A stretch of 8,333 nucleotides of DNA from contig CAJUPT010000099.1 of assembly GCA_910588405.1 (NCBI GenBank), positions 1-8,333 on the forward strand. Direction: 5' to 3'. Positions 1 through 6,062 of the stretch are shown piece by piece. The DNA is from an uncultured Lachnospiraceae bacterium. GTDB taxonomy: Bacteria; Bacillota; Clostridia; Lachnospirales; Lachnospiraceae. Position 1 is the first letter of the stretch; every line of letters begins with the position of its first letter. The position numbers and the translations under genes are program-made. The notes beneath the pieces were generated by a model. The model did not search any database. It saw only the letters and a program-made list of their open reading frames with translations, and was not told the origin of the DNA.

Positions 1-1
1 C

Positions 2-103
2 ATGGCAGTGGAACATTTCGCTATGGTGATTGGGGAGTATGGTTATAAATTAGATATGTGCTGTTTTGAAAAAGATAATTTTATATATTCATGGAAAAGG
101 TGA
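2..103 (+). CDS. C-terminal end of an unidentified reading frame (5' partial)
   Basis: This frame is open from the left edge of the window to a TGA at 101-103 and encodes about 33 residues. It may be the tail of a gene that begins outside the window, or a remnant of one. The residues seen (EHFAMVIGEYGYK, then a CC pair and a short basic end) show no motif I recognise. It overlaps the TTG start of the following hydrolase remnant by 38 bases. No ribosome binding site stands before the ATG at 2-4, so an internal start there is unlikely. The stretch belongs to the AT-rich decayed region, so it may not be expressed. No function is proposed. Confidence 0.3.
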   Translation: MAVEHFAMVIGEYGYKLDMCCFEKDNFIYSWKR

Positions 104-347
104 AAGTTATTTAGAAGCGGAACAGTACAAGAAAAATTGTATTGGTTTTGATATTGTCGGAATTGACATCAATGAGTATCTTCCTTGGATTGTACAAAAT
201 CAAATTCAGTTGGTCTATAATGAAGCACGAGAAAGGTGCGATTACATTTATGTGATTGCAAATAGTATAGGGGCTTATTTTGCAATGTATACATTACGGA
301 ATTGTGATATTAAAAAGGCTTTATTTATATCGCCTGTGCCTGAATAA
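66..347 (+). pseudogene. Truncated alpha/beta-hydrolase (N-terminal ~90 residues only)
   Basis: The protein begins with a beta strand followed by HGKG (residues 9-12), as in small alpha/beta-hydrolases where an HG motif helps form the oxyanion hole. It contains a nucleophile-elbow-like segment, ANSIG, with the presumed catalytic Ser67. After ISPV the similarity to this fold breaks off and a TAA follows two codons later. The remaining ~93 residues are less than half of the usual 200-250, so the later Asp and His of the triad are missing. The only in-frame start is TTG at 66, because a TAG stands at 51-53; no clear ribosome binding site precedes it. The break near position 340 is where the radical SAM remnant begins, which suggests a deletion joined two genes. 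The fold assignment rests on motifs; the substrate is unknown. Confidence 0.6.
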
Positions 348-725
348 CAATAAAGCACGGATTTATAAAGATTGTTTAAAATTACCATATAAAAGTTTGA
401 GTTTTGAGATAACTCGGAAATGCAATATGGCGTGTAAACATTGTATGAGAGGCGAAGCGCAAAACCATACAATTTCAAAAGAAGTTATTGATAAAGCGCT
501 AGATCAAGTTGGTTTGATTGCACATTTGTTGTTGACAGGAGGATAACCATTCCTTGAGCCAAAAATGATTGATTATTTATTTGATGGGATTATCCGGCGA
601 AAAATTAGAATAATGAATTTTGGAGTTGTCACAAATGGAAGTGTATTAGATGATAATATTATAAAAAGTTTTATAAATTATCTGATTATATTTATTCAGA
701 ATATGGAGGTTTATTAAGAAAATAG
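340..725 (+). pseudogene. Radical SAM enzyme remnant, stop in GGEP motif plus frameshift
   Basis: The frame reads SFEITRKCNMACKHC, giving the CxxxCxxC cluster motif (cysteine codons at 421, 433 and 442) that binds the [4Fe-4S] cluster of radical SAM enzymes. Downstream is LLTGG followed by TAA at 544-546 where family members have GGEP, so the Glu codon appears to have become a stop. Reading on in the same frame gives PFLEPKMI and FGVVTNGSVLDDNIIKSF, the expected next strands and helices. Around 670-680 the sensible reading moves to another frame (SDYIYSEYGG, ending at TAG 723-725), consistent with loss of one base. Upstream of about 340 the frame runs over the hydrolase remnant and has no start of its own. 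Only about 125 residues remain of a protein normally over 300. The two separate lesions and missing ends mark it as dead; the original substrate cannot be told. Confidence 0.75.
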
Positions 726-1671
726 TATAAGACCTAACACTAAAAGGGAGTATACGCATATATATACCAAAAACATATTCCCATATCTGAGAGAAAGATT
801 GATTAATTCTTTAATTAAATCAGATATTCAGCAGCTGATTGACCGGGCAAGTGATGATGGATATGGTTATGAGAGGCAGAATAAGATAAGAGTGGTTTTG
901 CGTGATATACTGCAAAGGGCTGTTGAGGATAATCTTGTTATTAATAACCCTGTGAGCGGTGTAAAATTAAGGGCAGATAAGGAAATCAAAGCAAAGGCAT
1001 TGACTGTAGAAGATCAATCAATATTTTTTGATTACTGCCTCAATACATTTTATGATAACTTATTTAACGTTGCGATCAATGCCGGATTGCGTCCCGGTGA
1101 ACTTTTTGCTTTGAAGGTTTCTGATATAGATTTTGAAAAGGGGTTTATTGACGTGAATAAAACGCTTGTATATCAAAAGTACCTTGAGGACAGTAAAAAA
1201 ACGTTTCATATTGAACCGCCAAAAACAAAACAGAGTTACTGAAAAGTGTCAATTAACAGCGTATGTCGAACATATCTTGAAAAGCAGATGGAGTTAAAGA
1301 CGGTCCTTTCACAAAAAAGACCAAAACAGCAGAATGAATATCTGTTTGTAACAAAATTTAATACCCCGCTTAATTCGCTAATATACTCTGATGCGATAAA
1401 AGCGGTTATAAAACAGATAAATCTGACAAAGCCTCTTGATAATCAGTTTGAGGTATTCAGCGGCCACACATTCCGTCATACATTTGCGACAAGAGGTTTT
1501 GAAAACGGAGTGGATGCGAAAGTGGTGCAGAGTTATCTTGGACATGCAAGTATCAAAATGACGATGGATTTATACACTCATGTAATAAAAGAAAAATCTG
1601 TGGCAGATATTGAGAAAATCGTACCACAGAATAAAAATAAAATCATTGATATAAAACGCAAAAGAGCATAA
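718..1671 (+). pseudogene. int: Tyrosine recombinase/integrase, N-terminally truncated with internal TGA
   Basis: One frame runs from 718 to the TAA at 1669-1671, broken only by TGA at 1240-1242. It would cover about 316 residues of a phage or conjugative-element integrase, which usually has 370-400. The opening segment (SIRPNTKREYTHIYTKNIFP) resembles the core-binding domain. The catalytic domain follows with Arg in AGLRPGEL (1090-1092), HTFRHTF (His 1465-1467, Arg 1474-1476), LGH, and the nucleophile Tyr in MDLYTH (1573-1575). The full R-H-R-H-Y set is therefore present, divided by the stop. The stop falls where relatives have Arg (QSY-R-KV), so a CGA to TGA transition fits. The N-terminal arm-binding domain is gone and the frame starts within the end of the radical SAM remnant. 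It would have moved the element next to metA. Two separate half-proteins from TTG 799 and GTG 1246 are possible but unlikely to work. Confidence 0.85.
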
Positions 1672-1683
1672 TTTTACTACACC

Positions 1684-1737
1684 ATTTTGCCGTGAAAATA
1701 CGTAAATTTACGTGAAAATACGTGAAGTTCGCAAAAT
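1684..1737. repeat. Direct and inverted repeats beside integrase, possible att arm region
   Basis: Just after the integrase stop there is a 20-bp-period direct repeat: the 13-mer CGTGAAAATACGT occurs at 1691-1703 and again at 1711-1723. Between them lies a perfect 14-bp palindrome, ACGTAAATTTACGT (1700-1713). The array is flanked by an inverted 7-mer, ATTTTGC at 1684-1690 and GCAAAAT at 1731-1737. Tyrosine recombinases commonly have short direct-repeat arm sites and inverted core sites beside the int gene, so this arrangement is consistent with one end (attL or attR) of the lost element. The partner end is not in the window, so the core crossover cannot be fixed. Confidence 0.5.
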
Positions 1738-1783
1738 TTTGAAATGGCCGCAAACCCGCATAAACCCTATGTTTTCAGCTATT

Positions 1784-2692
1784 TTACTCCCACTGGTACG
1801 GCGTTTCCTGATACACGTAAAAATTCAGCCAGTTCGAATACAGTAAATTGGCATGGCTTCTCCACCGAAGCAGCGGGAAGGTGGCGGGGTCGTCGTTCCG
1901 GTAGTAATTGATCGGCACGGCAGGATCGATTCTTTTTGCCAGATCTCTGTGGTATTCGTCGTTTAAGGTCATGCGGTCATATTCCGGATGGCCCATGACG
2001 AATACCTGCTTTCCATCCTCGCTGACCAGCAGATAGACCCCTGCATCTTCTGACTCGGCGCAGACGATCAGATCCTGGCAGTTCAGCACCTCCATTCGGT
2101 CTACGGTGGTATAGCGGGAGTGGGGCGCGAAAAACTCGTCGTCAAAACTGCGGATCAGCGGAATCTTCCGGTCGGTGATGGTGTGGAGGTAAATGCCCGA
2201 CAGCTTTTTGTCAAGCAGGTACTTTTTGATACCGTAATGGTAATATAGGCCGGCCTGGGCCCCCCAGCAGATATGCACGGTGGAGGTGACATGGGTTTTG
2301 CTCCAGTCCATAATAGAGGTCAGCTCCCCCCAGTAGTCCACGTCTTCAAATTTCATCGTCTCCACCGGAGCGCCAGTGATGATCAGACCGTCGAATTTCC
2401 GGCCCTTTACCTCGTCGAATACCTGATAAAACTTATTCAGATGGCTGGCCGCCGTGTTTTTTGACACGTGTCCGGTCAGATTCAGAAAGGAGACGTCCAC
2501 CTGCAAAGGCGTGTTGGACAGCGCCCGCAATAATTGCAGCTCCGTGTCCTGTTTGATGGGCATCAGGTTTAAAATCAGAATCTCCAGCGGACGGATATCC
2601 TGGGTCAGCGCCCGGTTCTCGTCCATGATGAAAATATTTTCTTTTTCCAGCACTGTCCTGGCGGGCAGGGCGTTTTGTATTTTGATAGGCAT
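1784..2692 (-). CDS. metA: Homoserine O-acyltransferase MetA (predicted acetyl-CoA type)
   Basis: MetA transfers an acyl group to the hydroxyl of L-homoserine, the first committed step of methionine synthesis, in the cytoplasm. The 302-residue length and ends (MPIKIQNALPA to QETPYQWE) are typical of the full protein. The class-I glutamine amidotransferase-like core shows the nucleophile Cys142 in HICWGAQAGL, with His235 and Glu237 in GHPEYD. Residue 111 is Glu (GAPVETM). In characterised family members Glu111 goes with acetyl-CoA use and Gly111 with succinyl-CoA, so this enzyme is predicted to make O-acetylhomoserine. The ATG at 2690-2692 has an AGGGA element 8 bases upstream. The gene lies 259 bp downstream of ligA on the same strand; I found no S-box or T-box in that gap. 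The element remnant ends close to its 3' end, leaving the coding sequence intact. Confidence 0.96.
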   Translation of the reverse strand: MPIKIQNALPARTVLEKENIFIMDENRALTQDIRPLEILILNLMPIKQDTELQLLRALSNTPLQVDVSFLNLTGHVSKNTAASHLNKFYQVFDEVKGRKFDGLIITGAPVETMKFEDVDYWGELTSIMDWSKTHVTSTVHICWGAQAGLYYHYGIKKYLLDKKLSGIYLHTITDRKIPLIRSFDDEFFAPHSRYTTVDRMEVLNCQDLIVCAESEDAGVYLLVSEDGKQVFVMGHPEYDRMTLNDEYHRDLAKRIDPAVPINYYRNDDPATFPLLRWRSHANLLYSNWLNFYVYQETPYQWE

Positions 2693-2951
2693 AGTTTTTG
2701 TCCCTGATTTCTATAAAGATTGCCGCACTGTTTTATAGTGTGGAGGTTGTTTGTGGTTTCTATATTCTCTGTAAAAGCAAACCAAGTGTACATGGACGCG
2801 GCAGGCCCGGTGCTCCTGGCAAATATGAAAACATTGGTGGACGTTCGGCATACCCTTTTCGCATCTGGTGCGAATGTCTCATGCATTATTACGTGTATCC
2901 GATGAAAAACAGCTTTATAACAGGTGAAGTTTCAATACCGGCTTCGATACG
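2693..2951. other. Non-coding gap between ligA and metA, possible dispersed repeat
   Basis: These 259 bp hold no gene I can support. Seen directly are two hairpins. One is TTCGCA/TGCGAA with a 5-base loop (2858-2874). The other is a 7-bp stem including one G-U pair around 2723-2743, with loop GTTTTAT. Neither is followed by a T-run on the minus strand, so they are not clear terminators for ligA. Both strands stay open over long stretches, for example a minus-strand frame from 2886 running into metA out of frame, but no start has a ribosome binding site and the translations show no motif. The stretch may be an intergenic repeat family member or the metA 5' leader. No canonical SAM-I (S-box) core is visible on the minus strand. 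Confidence 0.4.
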
Positions 2952-4913
2952 CTAACGCCCAATTCCCGTCATCTCCATAAAATCCTCCTCCGACAAAATC
3001 GGAATATCCAGTTCCCTGGCTTTTTTATTTTTAGAGGAGGATGAGGTTACGTCATTGTTGATCAGATAGCTTGTTTTTTTGGTGACGGAGCCGGTTACTT
3101 TTCCTCCCGCATCCTCAATCAGCGCTTTTAACTGGTCCCGGTTGTCAAAATGTTCCAGGCTGCCGGTGATCACAAAGGTTTTGCCGGTCAGCGCCTTTTC
3201 TTCATCAGAGAACTCCTCCGGGGCGATGCGCACCTCTTTTAATAATCGGGACAGCAGTTCCCGGTTGCTTTCCTTTGCGAAATAGGAGACAATGCCCTCC
3301 GCAATCACCTCGCCGATCCCGTCGATAGCGGTAAAATCCGCTGCAGCAGCGCCAGCCAGCTGCTCCACATTGTTTTTAAATGCCCGGCAGAGCATCTTGG
3401 CGTTGGCAGGGCCGATATTGGCGATGCCAAGGGCGTAGATCAGCCGCCACAGCTGCGTATCTCTGGCTTTTTCCACGGAGGCAATCAGGTTCCGGTAGGA
3501 TTTTTCTCCGAAGCCTTCCATGGAGACAATGGCCTTTTCATGGCGTTCCAGGTGGAACAGGTCGGTAAAATCATGGATAAAACCGCAGCTGATAAATTTT
3601 TCCAGAGTAGCCTCTGAGAGGCCGTCGATATTCATGGCGTCCCGGCTGGCAAAGAGGGCAAAGCTTTTTAGCTTTTTGGCGGGACAGGCTTCGTTGACAC
3701 AGTAAAGGGCTTTCACGTCGTTCACAGCCCGGATCTCTGTCTGTTCCCCACAGACCGGACAGTGAGAGGGAATCTCATCCACGCCGCTTCGGGTTAGGTT
3801 TTCGCTGATCTGGGGGATAATCATATTTGCCTTGTATACAGTGATTTTATCGCCGCTGCCCAGCTCCAAGGACTCCAGGATACTGATATTGTGGACGCTG
3901 GCCCGGCTGACGGTGCTGCCCTCGATTTCCACCGGCTCGAAGACGGCCACCGGATTGATCAGGCCGGTGCGGGAGGCGCTCCATTCAATATATTTCAGCG
4001 TGGTTTCCTCGGTGTCGTCCGCCCATTTAAAGGCGATGGAATCTCTGGGGAATTTGGCGGTCCGGCCAAGGGACTGTCCGTAAGCGATATCGTCAAAGAG
4101 GAGCACCAGGCCGTCGGAGGGCACATCCTGGGTCTTGACCTCCTCAGAAAAGGCGCTGACGGCCTCCGCTACGGTTTCCCGGTTTACCCGGCGGTATGCT
4201 ACCGTTTCAAATCCTTGAGACTGAAGCCAGAGAAGCTGTCTTTCCCGGGAATTTTCAAAGTCCGCGCTCTCTGCGGTGACAAGGCTGAAAGCGTAAAAGT
4301 GGATGTCTCTTTTGGCGGTGATCTCATTATTTAACTGGCGCACCGAGCCGCTGCACAGGTTTCTGGGATTTTTATACCGGGATTCCACATCCTCAATCTC
4401 CTGATTGATCCGCCGAAAGGAGCTGTAGGGAATGACGGCCTCGCCCCGCAGCGTAAGGCGGCCCTGACAGGCGATTTTTAACGGAATATTGGCAAATACC
4501 CGGGCGTTGTTGGTGATGACCTCGCCTACCTCGCCGTTTCCACGGGTGACGGCTTTTGCCAGCCGGCCGTTTTCATAGGTAAGGACAATGGTCAGGCCGT
4601 CCAGCTTCCAGGACAAAAGCCCATCCTGATCGCCCAGCCAGTCCTGCAGGGCAGCGATATCCTTGGTTTTATCCAGGGACAGCATGGGGCTCTGGTGGGC
4701 CTCCTTGGGCAGCTCGCTGAGCAGCTCATAGCCTACCCGCATGGTGGGACTGCCGGACAGGGTGACGCCGGCGGACTGTTCCAGTGCCGCAAGCTCATCG
4801 TACAGTTTGTCGTACTCATAGTTGCTCATGATCTCCCGGTCTTCCTGGTAATAAGCTTTTGCCGCCTGATTTAAAAGCTCTGTCAGCTCTTTGATTCGTT
4901 TGACTGTGTCCAT
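2952..4913 (-). CDS. ligA: NAD-dependent DNA ligase LigA
   Basis: LigA seals nicks in replication and repair using NAD+, via an enzyme-AMP intermediate. At 653 residues it is near the usual ~660. The order is complete: domain Ia (about 1-60, with AYYQ and NYEYDKLYDEL), the adenylation domain with the nucleophile Lys103 in SWKLDG, TRGNGEVGE (123-131), SDGLV (266-270) and AFKW (294-297), then an OB domain. A four-Cys zinc finger follows (Cys385, 388, 405, 410), then helix-hairpin-helix repeats with IANIG and IDGIGEVIA, and a C-terminal BRCT domain (about 574-653, with TFVITGSL). KLDG and TRGNG, instead of the KIDG and TRGDG common elsewhere, are what I would expect of Clostridia versions. The ATG overlaps the stop of rluF by one base (TAATG) and has AAAGGAA upstream, so translation is probably coupled. 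No strong terminator follows it. Confidence 0.97.
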   Translation of the reverse strand: MDTVKRIKELTELLNQAAKAYYQEDREIMSNYEYDKLYDELAALEQSAGVTLSGSPTMRVGYELLSELPKEAHQSPMLSLDKTKDIAALQDWLGDQDGLLSWKLDGLTIVLTYENGRLAKAVTRGNGEVGEVITNNARVFANIPLKIACQGRLTLRGEAVIPYSSFRRINQEIEDVESRYKNPRNLCSGSVRQLNNEITAKRDIHFYAFSLVTAESADFENSRERQLLWLQSQGFETVAYRRVNRETVAEAVSAFSEEVKTQDVPSDGLVLLFDDIAYGQSLGRTAKFPRDSIAFKWADDTEETTLKYIEWSASRTGLINPVAVFEPVEIEGSTVSRASVHNISILESLELGSGDKITVYKANMIIPQISENLTRSGVDEIPSHCPVCGEQTEIRAVNDVKALYCVNEACPAKKLKSFALFASRDAMNIDGLSEATLEKFISCGFIHDFTDLFHLERHEKAIVSMEGFGEKSYRNLIASVEKARDTQLWRLIYALGIANIGPANAKMLCRAFKNNVEQLAGAAAADFTAIDGIGEVIAEGIVSYFAKESNRELLSRLLKEVRIAPEEFSDEEKALTGKTFVITGSLEHFDNRDQLKALIEDAGGKVTGSVTKKTSYLINNDVTSSSSKNKKARELDIPILSEEDFMEMTGIGR

Positions 4914-5752
4914 TAACCGATTTCCTTTCTGGATTTTGTTTCAGTTCGATGTCCGTTGTCTTTTGTTCTTTTGTCTGACGTCTGTCGCGTTTCGTTGCTC
5001 CGGCCTGTCGTCGGATGCGGGCTTCCTCCTTTGCCTCCCGGCTCATTGAGAGAATCTTTCAGCTGTTCCAGGAAAGTCGTAAGCTCCGTTCCCTGAATCT
5101 GGCGGTATTCGCCGGGTTTCAGCTGTTCCAAACCGATATTCATCACCCGTACCCGCTTTAAAGAAAGGACCCGGACGCCTAAAAATTCGCACATGCGCCT
5201 GATCTGCCGGTTCAGTCCCTGGGTCAGAATGATGCGGAAACGATACTGGTCCAGTTTTTCTGTCCGGCAGGGTCTGGTGATGGTATCAAGAATCGGGACG
5301 CCCTGAGACATGGCCTGTAAAAACTCCCGAGTGACCGGACGGTTGATTTTGACGATATATTCTTTTTCATGGGCGTTGCCGCCCCGCAGAATTTTGTTGA
5401 CCAGGTCGCCCTGGTTCGTCATCAGAATCAGCCCTTCCGACGCCTTGTCAAGTCTTCCCACCGGGTAGACGCGGGCGGGGTAGCGGAGAAAATCTATGAT
5501 ATTGTCTTTCTCTTCTTTTGCGGTGGTGCAGACGATGCCTTCCGGTTTATAGACGGCCAGCAGTACCGGACGCTCCTGTCTTGCAACCTTTCGGCCGTCT
5601 ACCAGAATGTCATTTTCGTCACTGACCTTCATGCCCACCAGGGCGGGAATGCCGTCCACCAGAATCTTACCCTGTTCCGTCAGCCGGTCCGCCTCCCGAC
5701 GGGAGCAGACGCCGGCGTCGCTTAAATATTTATTTAGACGTATTTTGTCCAT
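4913..5752 (-). CDS. rluF: 23S rRNA pseudouridine synthase, RluF-like
   Basis: Members of this family turn specific 23S rRNA uridines into pseudouridine; RluF of E. coli acts at U2604. The protein has an N-terminal S4 RNA-binding domain (residues ~4-60, RLNKYLSDAGVCSRREADR) and an RsuA/RluF-type catalytic domain. The catalytic Asp102 lies in VGRLDKASEGL; NKILRGGNAHEKEY and QGLNRQIRRMCE are also diagnostic. The last ~45 residues form a very hydrophilic Gly/Ser/Thr/Lys/Arg tail, probably disordered, as RluF proteins often have. I chose ATG 5752 (279 residues) because GGGAG stands 8 bases before it; a TTG five codons upstream would sit only ~2 bases from the predicted transcript start. It leads the rluF-ligA transcript, with its stop overlapping ligA by one base. 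Assignment to RluF rather than RluB/RsuA rests on the GGNAHEKEY and MSQGVPIL segments. Confidence 0.92.
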   Translation of the reverse strand: MDKIRLNKYLSDAGVCSRREADRLTEQGKILVDGIPALVGMKVSDENDILVDGRKVARQERPVLLAVYKPEGIVCTTAKEEKDNIIDFLRYPARVYPVGRLDKASEGLILMTNQGDLVNKILRGGNAHEKEYIVKINRPVTREFLQAMSQGVPILDTITRPCRTEKLDQYRFRIILTQGLNRQIRRMCEFLGVRVLSLKRVRVMNIGLEQLKPGEYRQIQGTELTTFLEQLKDSLNEPGGKGGSPHPTTGRSNETRQTSDKRTKDNGHRTETKSRKEIG

Positions 5753-5760
5753 ATCATTTT

Positions 5761-5765
5761 CTCCC
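5761..5765 (-). promoter_or_regulatory. Ribosome binding site deciding the rluF start
   Basis: GGGAG on the minus strand lies 8 bases before the ATG at 5752-5750. The alternative TTG at 5767-5765 overlaps this site and has no Shine-Dalgarno of its own, so the ATG is preferred. Confidence 0.75.
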
Positions 5766-5775
5766 AAGTGTTTTT

Positions 5776-5805
5776 ATTATACTCTACATCCTCTGATTCA
5801 GTCAA
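5776..5805 (-). promoter_or_regulatory. Sigma-A promoter of rluF-ligA
   Basis: On the minus strand TTGACT (5805-5800) is followed after 18 bp by a perfect TATAAT (5781-5776). Transcription would start near 5769, leaving a leader of about 17 bases that contains the GGGAG site. It sits directly after the intrinsic terminator of the upstream transcript. Confidence 0.85.
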
Positions 5806-5818
5806 TCTGATACATAAA

Positions 5819-5850
5819 TAAAAAGGCCGCTGTCGAACGCGGCCTTTTTA
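5819..5850 (-). terminator. Intrinsic terminator, 12-bp stem with T-tract
   Basis: A perfect inverted repeat pairs TAAAAAGGCCGC (5819-5830) with GCGGCCTTTTTA (5839-5850) around an 8-base loop. On the minus strand the stem runs into TTTTTATTTATG, a good termination tract. The stem is symmetric with A/T ends, so it could work in either direction, but only minus-strand transcripts reach it. It would end the candidate small RNA and any read-through from the Smr gene just before the rluF promoter. Confidence 0.92.
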
Positions 5851-5912
5851 AGGAGAAGGTATTTCATTTGGGTGTAGCAAAACTACTAAAATGTATTGGG
5901 GGGGATTTACGA
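5819..5912 (-). ncRNA. Candidate trans-acting small RNA with C-rich anti-SD motifs
   Basis: A minus-strand TATAAT (5923-5918) would start an RNA of about 94 nt near 5912 that ends at the 12-bp terminator. The RNA would carry CCCCCCC (5904-5898), a small hairpin GUAG/CUAC (5886-5874), ACACCC (5876-5871) and CCUUCUCCU (5859-5851). These C/U-rich segments are complementary to Shine-Dalgarno sequences. Firmicute regulatory RNAs such as RsaE/RoxS pair with ribosome binding sites through unpaired UCCC-type motifs, so the layout fits such a role. The -35 region is poor (no TTGACA within 16-19 bp), so an activator, another sigma factor, or processing from the Smr transcript's 3' end is possible. I cannot match it to a named family. 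No convincing protein-coding gene overlaps it. Confidence 0.5.
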
Positions 5913-6062
5913 TACTTATTATACTGTCGGACAAAGAAAAAGTGTGCACAATTTTGTAAAAAAAATCGGATTTTCTTTCGGCATTTTGAACATTCCCCAA
6001 AAAGATTGCTGTTCAGATAATTGTGATTTTAACGATGGAACCGGCTAAAGCGCTTTTCCTCT
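5913..6062. other. AT-rich spacer between small RNA candidate and Smr gene
   Basis: This stretch holds short palindromes (TGTGCACA at 5943-5950, AAAGCGCTTT near 6046-6055) and A-runs, but no terminator directly behind the Smr gene. A plus-strand frame from TTG 5868 to TAA 6018-6020 (50 codons) has AGGAGAAGG 8 bases upstream. Its translation is basic with scattered Cys and no recognisable motif, and the SD-like string is more simply the complement of the small RNA's C/U-rich segment. I do not call it a gene. Confidence 0.4.
5918..5923 (-). promoter_or_regulatory. -10 element for the candidate small RNA
   Basis: The minus strand has a perfect TATAAT here. The hexamer 17 bp upstream is CACACT, a poor -35, and there is no extended TG. 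An 8-bp palindrome TGTGCACA (5943-5950) lies about 20 bp upstream where a regulator could bind. Both points are only suggestive. Confidence 0.4.

Noticed and set aside
1240..1242. TGA in the integrase as selenocysteine or programmed readthrough
   Set aside because: Relatives have Arg at this place, no SECIS-like hairpin is evident just downstream, and the gene also lacks its N-terminus. A nonsense mutation is simpler.
2605..2886. 93-codon minus-strand frame covering the metA upstream gap and the metA 5' end
   Set aside because: It overlaps metA out of frame, has no ribosome binding site and no recognisable motif. It is noted under the non-coding gap.
2693..2951. SAM-I riboswitch or T-box upstream of metA
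   Set aside because: The conserved S-box core and the T-box TGGNACCGCG-type sequence are both absent on the minus strand.
3891..4334. 147-codon plus-strand frame inside ligA
   Set aside because: It is antisense to well-conserved LigA coding sequence; the composition follows codon bias of the ligase, with no ribosome binding site or motif.
5925..5933. TGTCGGACA here and again at 7385-7393 as a shared operator near two promoters
   Set aside because: A single shared 9-mer in 8.3 kb is expected by chance and the two copies sit differently relative to their promoters. It also does not match the Spo0A box.
5868..6020. Plus-strand 50-codon frame with AGGAGAAGG before a TTG start
   Set aside because: The translation is basic with scattered Cys and no motif, and the start is non-ATG. 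The SD-like string is explained as the complement of the C/U-rich part of the minus-strand RNA candidate.
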